A stretch of DNA of 64,000 bases from Microbispora sp. H13382 (lineage in GTDB: Bacteria; Actinomycetota; Actinomycetes; Streptosporangiales; Streptosporangiaceae): assembly GCF_014161445.1 (NCBI RefSeq), contig NZ_JABBXA010000003.1, positions 124,001-188,000 on the forward strand, written 5' to 3'. A model generated the notes under the pieces. It made no database searches and had not been told where the DNA came from. It worked only from the letters and a program-made list of their open reading frames with translations. Every line of letters begins with the position of its first letter. Position 1 is the stretch's first letter. A program made the position numbers and the translations under genes. Shown piece by piece: positions 54,964-63,442 of this stretch.

Positions 54964-55113
54964 GCTCCGCAACCCGTGTCACGCCGTACGGCAAAACGGG
55001 GAGCGGCGATCCGCGGCCGATTACCGGTGGCTGTTATTTTCGGGCGATCGGCCGGTCGTGCGCGTCCCGGGAAATCCCGTCGGCGGCCAAATTCTAGGAA
55101 AGGAATCGAGAGC

Positions 55114-56181
55114 GTGAAGGCACTCGTCCTGGCGGGCGGCAAGGGCACGAGATTGCGCCCGCTGACCCATACCTCGGCCAAACAGCTCGTTCCCGTCGCG
55201 AACAAGCCGGTGCTCTTCTACGGGCTGGAGGCGATCAGGGACGCCGGCATAACGGACGTGGGGATCATCGTCGGCGACACGGGCCGGGAGGTCCGCGAGG
55301 CCGTCGGCGACGGTTCGGCGTTCGGGCTCGACGTCACCTACATCCAGCAGGAGGCGCCGCTCGGGCTGGCGCACTGCGTCCTCGTCGCGCGGGAGTTCCT
55401 CGGCGACGACCCGTTCGTCATGTACCTCGGCGACAACTTCCTGGTCGGCGGCATCGGCGGCCTGGTCGAGGCTTTCGCCGCCGAGGACTGCGACGCCCGG
55501 ATCCTGCTCACCCGGGTGGCCGAGCCGCAGTTCTACGGCGTCGCCGAGCTCGGCCCGGACGGGGAGATCGTCGCGCTGGAGGAGAAGCCCGAGCACCCGC
55601 GCAGCGACCTGGCGATCGTCGGGGTCTACGCGTTCTCCCCGGCCGTCCACGAGGCCGTACGCGCGATCACGCCGTCCGCCAGGGGCGAACTGGAGATCAC
55701 CGACGCGATCAAGCGGCTCATCGACACCGGCCACCGCGTGCGGTCGCACCTCGTCACCGGTTACTGGCGTGACACCGGCCGCCTGCAGGACATGCTGGAG
55801 TGCAACCGCATCGTGCTGGAGGCGGTCGAGCCCGGCGTGGCGGGCACCGTGGACGGGCTGTCGGAGGTCAGCGGGCGCGTCGTGATCGCCCCCGGCGCCG
55901 TCGTGGAGGGCTCGGTCATCCGCGGCCCCGTGGTGATCGGCGCCGACACCAAGATCATCGGATCGTACGTCGGACCGTACACCTCCATCGGCGAGGGCTG
56001 CGTGATCGAGGACGCCGAGGTGGACTACAGCATCGTGCTCGCCGATTCGGCCGTCCGGGGAGTCCGCGGCATGACCCACTCGCTGATCGGCCGCAACGCG
56101 GAGGTCACGAAGGCGACCGGGGTGCCCAACGCCTACCAGCTCATGATCGGAGACCACAGCAAGGTGCAGGTGCGCGCATGA
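55114..56181 (+). CDS. rmlA: glucose-1-phosphate thymidylyltransferase RmlA (long form)
   Basis: Protein of 355 residues making dTDP-glucose from glucose-1-phosphate and dTTP. VLAGGKGTRLRPLTHTSAKQ at residues 4-23 is the nucleotidyltransferase signature, MYLGDNF near residue 106 holds catalytic Asp, and FYGVAELGPDGEIVALEEKP follows. Unlike the 290-residue tetrameric RmlA, it has a C-terminal left-handed beta-helix with hexapeptide-like repeats (VIAPGAVVEGSVIRGPVVIGA), as in StrD-type enzymes of actinomycetes. GTG at 55114 follows AGGAAAGGAA. It overlaps rmlB by four bases. Confidence 0.94.
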   Translation: MKALVLAGGKGTRLRPLTHTSAKQLVPVANKPVLFYGLEAIRDAGITDVGIIVGDTGREVREAVGDGSAFGLDVTYIQQEAPLGLAHCVLVAREFLGDDPFVMYLGDNFLVGGIGGLVEAFAAEDCDARILLTRVAEPQFYGVAELGPDGEIVALEEKPEHPRSDLAIVGVYAFSPAVHEAVRAITPSARGELEITDAIKRLIDTGHRVRSHLVTGYWRDTGRLQDMLECNRIVLEAVEPGVAGTVDGLSEVSGRVVIAPGAVVEGSVIRGPVVIGADTKIIGSYVGPYTSIGEGCVIEDAEVDYSIVLADSAVRGVRGMTHSLIGRNAEVTKATGVPNAYQLMIGDHSKVQVRA

Positions 56182-57155
56182 GGCTCCTCGTCGCCGGCGC
56201 GGCCGGCTTCATCGGGTCCCACTACGTCCGCTCGGTGCTGTCGGGCGCCTACCCCGGCTACGAGGACGCCGAGGTCACGGTGCTGGACAAGCTGACCTAC
56301 GCCGGCAACCCGGCCAACCTCGCCCCGGTCGAGACCAACCCCGCCTTCACGTTCGCGTACGGCGACGTGTGCGACGAGGAACTGCTGCGCGAGCTGGTCC
56401 CCGGGCACGACATGGTCGTGAACTTCGCCGCCGAGACCCACGTCGACCGCTCGATCGCCGGCGCGGGCGACTTCGTGACGACCAACGTGCTGGGCACGCA
56501 GCGGTTGTTGCAGGCCGCCCTGGAGGCGGGCGTGCGCACGTTCGTCCAGGTGTCCACCGACGAGGTGTACGGCTCGATCGACGAGGGGACGTGGACGGAG
56601 GCGGAGCCGCTGCTGCCGAACTCGCCCTACTCGGCCGCCAAGGCCGGGGCCGACCTGCTCTGCCGCGCCTACCACCGCACGTACGGGCTGGACGTCCGGC
56701 TGACCCGGTGTTGCAACAACTACGGGCCGTACCAGTACCCGGAGAAGGTCATCCCGCTGTTCGTCACCAACCTGATCGACGGGCGGCCCGTGCCGTTGTA
56801 CGGCGACGGCCGCAACGTGCGGGAGTGGCTGCACGTGGACGACCACTGCCGGGGCATCCAGCTCGTGCTGGACAAGGGGGAGCCCGGCGAGGTCTACAAC
56901 ATCGGCGGCGGGACGGAGCTGAGCAACCTCGATCTCACCCGCCGGATCCTGGACGCCCTCGGCGCCCGCTGGGAGATGGTCGAGCGCGTGCCCGACAGGC
57001 CGGGGCACGACCGGCGCTACGCGCTGGACAGCGGCAAGATCCGCGCGATCGGCTACGAGCCCCGGGTGGACTTCGACGAGGGGCTCGCGGACCTCGTGCG
57101 CTGGTACCGGGACCACCAGGACTGGTGGCGCCCGCTGACGAATCGCCGCGGCTGA
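56178..57155 (+). CDS. rmlB: dTDP-glucose 4,6-dehydratase RmlB
   Basis: Extended short-chain dehydrogenase of 325 residues that converts dTDP-glucose to dTDP-4-keto-6-deoxyglucose. AGAAGFIGSHYVR at residues 6-18 binds NAD+, LDKLTYAGNPANL near residue 38 and NFAAETHVDRSI near residue 82 are diagnostic of RmlB, and STDEVYGSI (catalytic Asp-Glu) and YSAAKAGAD (Tyr-x3-Lys) follow. Its product is the substrate of WecE encoded 3.5 kb upstream, which explains why no RmlC or RmlD is present: the locus makes an amino sugar rather than rhamnose. The ATG overlaps the rmlA stop. Confidence 0.96.
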   Translation: MRLLVAGAAGFIGSHYVRSVLSGAYPGYEDAEVTVLDKLTYAGNPANLAPVETNPAFTFAYGDVCDEELLRELVPGHDMVVNFAAETHVDRSIAGAGDFVTTNVLGTQRLLQAALEAGVRTFVQVSTDEVYGSIDEGTWTEAEPLLPNSPYSAAKAGADLLCRAYHRTYGLDVRLTRCCNNYGPYQYPEKVIPLFVTNLIDGRPVPLYGDGRNVREWLHVDDHCRGIQLVLDKGEPGEVYNIGGGTELSNLDLTRRILDALGARWEMVERVPDRPGHDRRYALDSGKIRAIGYEPRVDFDEGLADLVRWYRDHQDWWRPLTNRRG

Positions 57156-57193
57156 GACGGCACATCGTGACAGACAAGGGACGGGGGTCCTTG

Positions 57194-58450
57194 ATGGAGA
57201 AACTGGTCGTGGTCGGGCAGGGGTATGTCGGCCTGCCGCTGGCCGTCCGCGCGGTGGACGCCGGATTCGACGTGGTGGGCGTCGAGGTGGACGAGTGGCG
57301 GGTCAAGCGTCTCAACGCCGCCCAGTCGTACGTCGAGGACGTCGGCGACGACGCGCTGGCGGCGGCGCACGCGACGGGCCGTTACCGGGCGAGCGCCGAC
57401 TACGCCGACGCCGAGGACTTCGACGTCTGCGTGATCACCGTGCCGACGCCGCTGACCGACGGCGTGCCCGACCTCAGCCACATCGCGTCGGCCGGGCGGT
57501 CGCTCGCCCCCCGCCTCCGGGCGGGCGCGACCGTGGTGCTGGAGTCGACCACCTATCCCGGCACGACGGAGGAGTACCTGCGGCCGATCCTGGAGGAGGG
57601 GTCGGGGCTGCGCGCCCCCGGAGACTTCCACCTGGGCTACAGCCCGGAGCGGATCGATCCCGGCAACGCGCTCTGGGGTCTGGAGAACACGCCGAAGGTC
57701 GTCTCCGGTCTCGACGCCGCCGCCCTCGCGCGGGTCCGCGCCTTCTACGAGGCCGTCGTCGAGCGGGTCGTCCCCGTGTCCTCGCCCCAGGTGGCCGAGT
57801 TGTGCAAGCTGCTGGAGAACACCTTCAGGCACGTCAACATCGCCCTGGTCAACGAGCTTTCGGTGTTCGCGCGGCAGCTCGGCATCGACGTGTGGGAGGC
57901 CATCGACGCGGCCTCGACCAAGCCGTTCGGTTTCATGCGCTTCACCCCCGGGCCCGGCGTCGGCGGCCACTGCCTGCCCATCGACCCGTCGTACCTGTCC
58001 TGGAAGGTCAAGCGCAGCCTCGGGCACAACTTCCGGTTCGTGGAGCTGGCCAACGACGTCAACGACCACATGCCCGCGCACGTCGCCGACCGGCTGGTCC
58101 TGGCGCTGAACGACCGGCGCAAGGCCGTGAACGGCAGCCGTGTGCTGCTGCTCGGCCTGTCGTACAAGAAGAACACCGGCGACTGCCGCGAGTCCCCGGC
58201 GCTGGAAGTGGCCAGGCACCTGCGAAAGCTGGGCGCGGACGTGCGCGCGGCCGACCCCCACGTCGACCTCGCCCTCGTGCCGGAAGGGGTGGCGCTCGCC
58301 GAGGCGTCGCCGCGGGAGATCGCGGTGGCCGACGCCGTCGTGATCCTCACCGACCACGACTGCTTCGACTACGCCCTGGTCCAGCGCGAGAGCGCCTTCG
58401 TCCTCGACACCCGCAACCGCTGCCGGGGGCCCAACGTCGAGCGGCTGTGA
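57194..58450 (+). CDS. nucleotide-sugar 6-dehydrogenase (WbpA-like)
   Basis: Protein of 418 residues from the UDP-glucose/UDP-HexNAc dehydrogenase family, which performs two NAD+-dependent oxidations to give a UDP-uronic acid. GQGYVGLPLA near residue 8 binds NAD+, SPERIDPGN near residue 150, KLLENTFRHVNIALVNEL near residue 202, and GPGVGGHCLPIDPSYL near residue 254 with the catalytic Cys. The STKPFGFM segment resembles WbpA-type UDP-GlcNAc dehydrogenases rather than WecC. The polymer should therefore contain an acidic sugar. ATG 57194 was chosen; its ribosome-binding site GACGGGGG at 57180-57187 is complementary to the loops of the small RNA at 6.3 kb. Confidence 0.92.
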   Translation: MEKLVVVGQGYVGLPLAVRAVDAGFDVVGVEVDEWRVKRLNAAQSYVEDVGDDALAAAHATGRYRASADYADAEDFDVCVITVPTPLTDGVPDLSHIASAGRSLAPRLRAGATVVLESTTYPGTTEEYLRPILEEGSGLRAPGDFHLGYSPERIDPGNALWGLENTPKVVSGLDAAALARVRAFYEAVVERVVPVSSPQVAELCKLLENTFRHVNIALVNELSVFARQLGIDVWEAIDAASTKPFGFMRFTPGPGVGGHCLPIDPSYLSWKVKRSLGHNFRFVELANDVNDHMPAHVADRLVLALNDRRKAVNGSRVLLLGLSYKKNTGDCRESPALEVARHLRKLGADVRAADPHVDLALVPEGVALAEASPREIAVADAVVILTDHDCFDYALVQRESAFVLDTRNRCRGPNVERL

Positions 58451-58459
58451 CACCGCCAC

Positions 58460-58493
58460 CACGGGCGGCCCCCAAATGAGGGGGCCGCCCGTG
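58460..58493. terminator. strong bidirectional intrinsic terminator
   Basis: A perfect 14-bp stem (arms 58460-58473 and 58480-58493) with the 6-base loop AAATGA lies between two convergent genes. There is no long T-run, but the stem strength is typical of actinomycete terminators. It closes the polysaccharide locus. Confidence 0.85.
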
Positions 58494-58498
58494 CCGTG

Positions 58499-59296
58499 TC
58501 AGCGGGACAGGTCGTGCGGACCCACCGCGGGACCGTGCTCGTACGGCAGGTCGCGGATGAGCGCGACTCCCTCGTAGTCGTCCGTCAGCGCGAGCCGCGG
58601 CGGCGGGGGCTCGTCCCGTCCGGACCCGCGACCGCCGAGACGGCGGGCGACGTCGTCCCGCAGCCGCGGCAGGTACGCGTAGAGGCGGTCGCCCGGGCAG
58701 GCGGTCCGGTTGAGGTCGCGGTGGCCGACGATCGCCTCGTGCGGGTCGAGGTCGTACGCGTCGCACAGCCAGGCGAGCAGCGTGGTCAGCGCGGACAGCT
58801 GGCGGGCCGGGGGCAGGAGGGAGGTGTACGTCCCCTCGGTCTCGATGCCCAGCGTGTGGTCGTTGTGGTCGGCCGCCTGCGCGCCCAGCACGTGCCTGCC
58901 CGCCTCGACGGCCGGCAGCGAGCGGTTGCGGCCCTCCATCACGTATCCGCCCCGGCTGACGGTGAACTGCTCGCCGATGTCCTCCCAGCCGTTGCGCCGC
59001 ATGTGGTAGCGCTGGATCGACCGGGACAGCCGGAAGGCGGCCTCGAGGTCGGCAGGGCCCGTGTTCGCCGTCGCCGTGTGGTGGACGACGAGCCGGTCGG
59101 GCGCCCGGTCGAGCACCTCGGCCTTGCTCCTCGGCGGTTCGGCCTCCCAGTCGGACCGGGTGTACACGCGCGGCCGCCGCGGGCGGTTTCCGGCCCAGAC
59201 GGGCGTGGCGACGGCGACGATTCCACCGTGTGCGGCCAGGAGCGCCGGCAGCAGGAACCCCGACCTAAGGAACGCGCGGCGCGAGACCGCTGGCAT
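58499..59296 (-). CDS. Tat-exported PGRP-type N-acetylmuramoyl-L-alanine amidase
   Basis: Protein of 265 residues. The N-terminus SRRAFLRSGFLLPALLAA is a twin-arginine signal. The remainder is a peptidoglycan recognition protein/amidase_2 domain: RVYTRSDWEAEPPRS, VVHHTATAN near residue 70 (zinc His), GVLG-like HVLGAQAADHNDHTLGIETEG, and IVGHRDLNRTACPGDRLY near residue 190 with the second zinc His and Cys. It would cleave the amide bond between MurNAc and the stem peptide in the wall. GGAGG precedes ATG 59296. The last 40 residues are outside the fold. It is transcribed towards the polysaccharide terminator and away from narK. Confidence 0.92.
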   Translation of the reverse strand: MPAVSRRAFLRSGFLLPALLAAHGGIVAVATPVWAGNRPRRPRVYTRSDWEAEPPRSKAEVLDRAPDRLVVHHTATANTGPADLEAAFRLSRSIQRYHMRRNGWEDIGEQFTVSRGGYVMEGRNRSLPAVEAGRHVLGAQAADHNDHTLGIETEGTYTSLLPPARQLSALTTLLAWLCDAYDLDPHEAIVGHRDLNRTACPGDRLYAYLPRLRDDVARRLGGRGSGRDEPPPPRLALTDDYEGVALIRDLPYEHGPAVGPHDLSR

Positions 59297-59768
59297 CCGT
59301 CCTCCCCGAGTGCGCGCGGGCCCTCGGGGGCCCTCGTCCGGGGGGAGGCGGCATCGGTATCCCCTTTCTCCGCCGCGGATATTCCTGCGGTCGGAAAACC
59401 GGTCACATGTCAACCGAAATGTCCGTGCCATCCCGCGGCGGAAAATGCCGCAGTCCGGTCACGGAATGGCGCTACCGCGATCGCGGGAATTTCACGAAAT
59501 ACCCGCGTTACGGGCCGGGGCAGATGTGCTGACCTTGTGTGACGGCGGCGGGCCGGGCGCGGATCGCGCGACGTCACGCGGAGGAAACGCGGGCCACACG
59601 AGGGGCACGCCCGTGTTAACCCGATGTTGCATCCGTTATGCCTGTGGATTGCGTGTTTCGTGGGTGCGGCACATGTAACGGCCGCACGGTCACGCATGGT
59701 CAAAGTGCGTAACGCGCTCTTCCTAGCTTCTGGTACCGGCCCCAGCCGACACAGACGCGGGAGGAACG
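59297..59768. other. 472-bp divergent spacer between amidase and narK
   Basis: This region should carry the narK promoter. TAGCTT near 59724 is a plausible -10 box. GTnAC elements at 59675-59679, 59689-59693 and 59709-59713 recall half-sites of the nitrogen regulator GlnR, but their spacing does not fit the accepted pattern. No gene is supported. Confidence 0.4.
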
Positions 59769-61124
59769 ATGACGGCGACACAGGCGGCGACACCCGGGAA
59801 GGGCCGCTGGATCGGTGACTGGAGACCGGACGATTCCGCCTTCTGGGAGAGCTCCGGCAAGAAGGTGGCCCGGCGGAACCTGGTGTTCTCGATCCTGGCC
59901 GAACACCTCGGGTTCACGTTGTGGACCGTGTGGAGCATCGTCGCCGTCAAGCTCGGCGCCTACAAGTTCTCCACCGACCAGCTCTTCTGGATCGTCTCGC
60001 TGCCCAACCTGGTGGGCTCCGCGCTGCGCATCCCCTACACCTTCGCGCCCGCCCGGTTCGGCGGCCGGAACTGGACCGTGGTCAGCGCGCTGCTGCTGCT
60101 GGTGCCCGCCGGCCTGCTCGCGGTGGCGGTGAACGACCCCGGTACGCCCTACTGGGCCTTCCTGGCGATCGCGGCGACGGCCGGGCTCGGCGGCGGCAAC
60201 TTCGCCTCCAGCATGGCCAACATCACCTACTTCTACCCGCAGAACAGGCAGGGCGCCGCCCTCGGCCTGAACGCGGCCGGCGGCAACATCGGCGTCAGTT
60301 CCGTGCAGCTGCTGATGCCGCTGGTCATCGCGGGGTTCGGGCTGGCCGCCGCCGGGTTGTTCTGGGTGCCGTTCATCCTGGCCGCCGCCGCCGGGGCGTA
60401 CTTCTGCATGGACAACCTCACCTCGGCCAAGGCGGAGCCGAAGGAGATGGCCAAGGCGGCCGGCCGGGCGCAGACGTGGATCATGTCGATCCTCTACATC
60501 GGCACGTTCGGCTCGTTCATCGGCTACTCGACGGCGTTCCCGCTGCTCATCAAGTCGCAGTTCCCCGAGCAGGCCGCGCTGACCTCGCTCGCGTTCCTCG
60601 GCCCGCTGGTCGGCTCGGTCATCCGGCCCGTCGGCGGCTGGCTGTCGGACCGCCTCGGCGGGGCCTCGGTGACGTTCTGGAACTTCGCCGCGATGATCGT
60701 CTCGGTCCTGCTCGTCTGGCAGGCCATGACCGCGCACAGTTTCGCGCTGTTCTTCGCCGCCTTCATGCTGCTGATCGGCACCGCGGGCGTCGGCAACGGC
60801 TCCACGTACCGGATGATCCCGGCGATCTTCCGGGCGAAGGCGGTCGGCGGCGTCGAGCCCGGCACCCCGGCGTACGAGGAGGCGCTGGCGACCGGCAAGC
60901 GCGACGCGTCGGCGGCCATCGGGTTCATCTCCGCGATCGGCGCCTTCGGCGGGTTCTTCATCAACCGCGGCTTCGGCAGCTCCATCGCCGCCACCGGCGG
61001 CGCGGGGGCCGCGCTGGCGGCCTTCGCCGCCTTCTACGCGGTCTGCTTCGCGCTCACCTGGTTCTGCTACATGCGGACCCTCGGCGCGAAGGCCGCGCCG
61101 AGCCTGGCGGCCGCCCGCGTCTGA
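59769..61124 (+). CDS. narK: nitrate/nitrite transporter NarK
   Basis: Major facilitator of 451 residues with about twelve helices. AGLGGGNFASSMANITYFYP near residue 140 and GNGSTYRMIPAIFR near residue 344 are the two nitrate signature motifs of the NarK/NNP family, and the conserved Arg residues of the binding site are present in helix segments. It would import nitrate, or exchange it for nitrite, across the cytoplasmic membrane. The protein lacks the fused second NarK copy seen in some species. A strong terminator follows, then the nitrate reductase gene, so the transporter and reductase are at least partly separate transcription units. Confidence 0.94.
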   Translation: MTATQAATPGKGRWIGDWRPDDSAFWESSGKKVARRNLVFSILAEHLGFTLWTVWSIVAVKLGAYKFSTDQLFWIVSLPNLVGSALRIPYTFAPARFGGRNWTVVSALLLLVPAGLLAVAVNDPGTPYWAFLAIAATAGLGGGNFASSMANITYFYPQNRQGAALGLNAAGGNIGVSSVQLLMPLVIAGFGLAAAGLFWVPFILAAAAGAYFCMDNLTSAKAEPKEMAKAAGRAQTWIMSILYIGTFGSFIGYSTAFPLLIKSQFPEQAALTSLAFLGPLVGSVIRPVGGWLSDRLGGASVTFWNFAAMIVSVLLVWQAMTAHSFALFFAAFMLLIGTAGVGNGSTYRMIPAIFRAKAVGGVEPGTPAYEEALATGKRDASAAIGFISAIGAFGGFFINRGFGSSIAATGGAGAALAAFAAFYAVCFALTWFCYMRTLGAKAAPSLAAARV

Positions 61125-61133
61125 ACTCCCGAT

Positions 61134-61162
61134 GCGGGCGCCCGAGCGGCGCCCGCTCTTTT
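61134..61162 (+). terminator. intrinsic terminator after narK
   Basis: Stem GCGGGCGCC (61134-61142) pairs with GGCGCCCGC (61148-61156) around loop CGAGC and is followed by TCTTTT. This is a classical Rho-independent terminator ten bases after the narK stop. Confidence 0.88.
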
Positions 61163-61206
61163 CCGGCCCGATGCCTCACAAGCGGCGACAGCACAAGTGA
61201 GCTTTC

Positions 61207-61253
61207 GAGACGACGGGGTCTCTCACACGCCGCGCTCGCCCAAGTTAGCGCGG
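61207..61253 (+). promoter_or_regulatory. two successive hairpins in the nitrate reductase leader
   Basis: GAGAC-GACGGG-GTCTC (61207-61222) is a 5-bp stem with a 6-base loop. CCGCGCT-CGCCCAAGTT-AGCGCGG (61230-61253) is a 7-bp stem with a 10-base loop. They lie between the narK terminator and GTG 61295. Paired leader hairpins control some nitrate assimilation operons through ANTAR proteins, but loop sequences here do not match that signal well. Confidence 0.4.
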
Positions 61254-61294
61254 TTGGCGGCTTGTAGCACAGCGGTAACAGAAGGGACCCAGCG

Positions 61295-63442
61295 GTGAAA
61301 CCGCCTGTAAGCACCATCGGATCCATGCCGATCTCACTACACGCTCCCGGACCTGTGATGTCACAGGCCGCCGCGGACCCGACCGTGGGCTCGGCCACGC
61401 ACTGCCCCTACTGCGCGTTGCAGTGCGGCATGTACGTCAGAGAAGGGGAGATCACCCCACGGGAGGACATCCCGGCCAACGCCGGCGGCCTGTGCCAGAA
61501 GGGCTGGACGGCAGCCGAACTGCTGACCTCGCCCGAGCGGCTCACCACTCCGCTGCTGCACGGCAGCCCGGTGAGCTGGGACGAGGCCCTCGACTACGTC
61601 GCCGCCCGGATCGAGGCCGTCAGGGCCGGACACGGGCCGGACGCCGTGGCGGTGTTCGGCGGCGGCGGGCTGACCAACGAGAAGGCCTACCAGCTCGGCA
61701 AGTTCGCCAGGGTGGCGCTGCGGACCAGCCAGATCGACTACAACGGCAGGTTCTGCATGTCGTCGGCGGCGGCCGCGGTCAACCGGGCCTTCGGCATGGA
61801 CCGGGGGCTGCCGTTTCCCATCACCGACGTCGCCCGCGCGGACGCCGTCCTGTTCGCCGGGGGCAACGTCGCCGAGACCATGCCCCCCTTCGTGCGGCAC
61901 CTGACCGCGATGCGGTCCGGGGGCGGCAGACTCGTCGTCGTCGACCCGCGCCTCACCCCGACCGCCAAGATGGCCGACCTGCACCTGCAGGTCACCCCGG
62001 GCACCGACCTCGCGCTGGCGCTCGGCCTGCTGCACATCGCGATCGCCGACGGGTACGCCGACCTGGACTACCTGGCCGCCCGCACGACCGGCTTCGAGGC
62101 GGTGCGCACCTCCGTGTCGGCCTGGTGGCCCGAGCGGGTGGAGCGCGTCACCGGCGTCCCGGTCGCCCGGATGCGCGAGGCCGTACGGATCCTCGGCGAG
62201 GCGGAGCGCGCGATGGTGCTGACCGGGCGGGGCGCCGAGCAGCACGCCAAGGGCACCGACACGGTCACCGCGTTCGTCAACCTGGCGCTCACCCTCGGGC
62301 TGCCGGGCCGTGCGGGCTCCGGCTACGGCTGCGTGACCGGCCAGGGCAACGGCCAGGGCGGCAGGGAGCACGGCCAGAAGGCCGACCAGCTCCCCGGCTA
62401 CCGCAAGATCGACGACCCGGCGGCGCGGGCGCACGTCGCGGCCGTCTGGGGGATCGACCCCGCCGACCTGCCCGGCCCGGGCCGGTCGGCGTACGAGCTG
62501 CTGGACGCGCTCGGCACCCCGGAGGGACCGAAGGCGCTGCTGCTGTTCGGCTCCAACCCCGTCGTCTCGGCGCCGCGTGCCGGGCACGTCACGCGGCGGC
62601 TGGAGGCGCTGGACCTGCTCGTGGTCTCCGACTTCGTGCTGTCGGAGACCGCGGCCATGGCCGACGTCGTGCTGCCCACGACCCAGTGGGCCGAGGAGTC
62701 GGGCACGATGACCAACCTGGAGGGCCGGGTCCTGCTGCGCCGCCAGGCCGCCGCGCCCCCGCCGGGCGCGCGCACCGACCTGGAGATCCTGCGGGGCCTC
62801 GCCGAGCGGCTCGGCTGCGGCGAGAAGTTCCCCGCCGACCCCCGCACGGTCTTCGACGAGCTGCGCCGGGCCTCCGCCGGCGGCGTCGCCGACTACTCCG
62901 GCATCACCTACGAGCGGATCGCGGCCGAGACCGGCGTGTTCTGGCCGTGTCCCGAGACGCGGGGGGAGCCCCACCCGGGAACCCCGCGGCCCTTCCTGGA
63001 CCGCTTCGCCACCCCGGACGGCCGGGCACGCATGGTGCCGGTGGACCACCGCCCGCCCGCCGAGGACGTGGACGAGGAGTTCCCGCTCTACCTGACGTCC
63101 GGGCGGGTGCTCGCCCACTACCAGTCGGGGGCGCAGACGCGCCGGATCCGCCCGCTCACGCAGGCGTCGCCCGAGGTGTTCGTGGAGCTGCACCCGGACC
63201 TCGCCGAGCGGCTGGGCGTCGCCCCCGGCGACCGTGTCCGGGTGCGCAGCCGCCGCGGCGCCGCCGAGGGCGTCGCCCGGGTGAACGCCTCGATCCGGCC
63301 GGACACGCTGTTCATGCCGTTCCACTGGGAGGGCGTCAACCTGCTCACCAACCCGGCGCTCGACCCCACGTCGCGGATGCCGGAGTTCAAGGTCTGCGCC
63401 GCCGCCCTCGAACGCTGCGAAGACGGGGAGCGTGTCGCATGA
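61295..63442 (+). CDS. nasA: assimilatory nitrate reductase, molybdopterin catalytic subunit
   Basis: Protein of 715 residues of the molybdopterin oxidoreductase family. CPYCALQCGMYVREG near residue 38 and GGLCQKGW near residue 65 give the N-terminal 4Fe-4S cluster. FNGRFCMSSAAAAVNRAFG-like YNGRFCMSSAAAAVNRAFG near residue 149 contains the Cys that should coordinate molybdenum, and GCVTGQGNGQGGREHGQKAD near residue 348 and the C-terminal molydopterin dinucleotide-binding domain follow. Length, position after narK, and absence of a signal peptide fit the cytosolic assimilatory enzyme that reduces nitrate to nitrite. GTG 61295 follows AAGGGA; later ATGs at 61325 and 61358 are alternatives. It overlaps the next gene by four bases. 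Confidence 0.9.
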   Translation: MKPPVSTIGSMPISLHAPGPVMSQAAADPTVGSATHCPYCALQCGMYVREGEITPREDIPANAGGLCQKGWTAAELLTSPERLTTPLLHGSPVSWDEALDYVAARIEAVRAGHGPDAVAVFGGGGLTNEKAYQLGKFARVALRTSQIDYNGRFCMSSAAAAVNRAFGMDRGLPFPITDVARADAVLFAGGNVAETMPPFVRHLTAMRSGGGRLVVVDPRLTPTAKMADLHLQVTPGTDLALALGLLHIAIADGYADLDYLAARTTGFEAVRTSVSAWWPERVERVTGVPVARMREAVRILGEAERAMVLTGRGAEQHAKGTDTVTAFVNLALTLGLPGRAGSGYGCVTGQGNGQGGREHGQKADQLPGYRKIDDPAARAHVAAVWGIDPADLPGPGRSAYELLDALGTPEGPKALLLFGSNPVVSAPRAGHVTRRLEALDLLVVSDFVLSETAAMADVVLPTTQWAEESGTMTNLEGRVLLRRQAAAPPPGARTDLEILRGLAERLGCGEKFPADPRTVFDELRRASAGGVADYSGITYERIAAETGVFWPCPETRGEPHPGTPRPFLDRFATPDGRARMVPVDHRPPAEDVDEEFPLYLTSGRVLAHYQSGAQTRRIRPLTQASPEVFVELHPDLAERLGVAPGDRVRVRSRRGAAEGVARVNASIRPDTLFMPFHWEGVNLLTNPALDPTSRMPEFKVCAAALERCEDGERVA

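Noticed and set aside
57194-58450. Calling the dehydrogenase WecC (UDP-ManNAc dehydrogenase) to complete an enterobacterial-common-antigen set
   Set aside because: Its STKPFGFM and SPERIDPGN segments resemble WbpA-type enzymes, and no UDP-GlcNAc 2-epimerase (WecB) is present in the window.
59675-59713. GlnR box upstream of narK
   Set aside because: Three GTnAC elements are present, but the intervals (9 and 15 bases) and the missing GAAAC partners do not fit the GlnR pattern well enough to annotate it.
59410-59793. 127-codon minus-strand frame in the amidase-narK spacer
   Set aside because: It would overlap the narK start, has Arg/Pro/Ala-rich composition and no ribosome-binding site or known domain.
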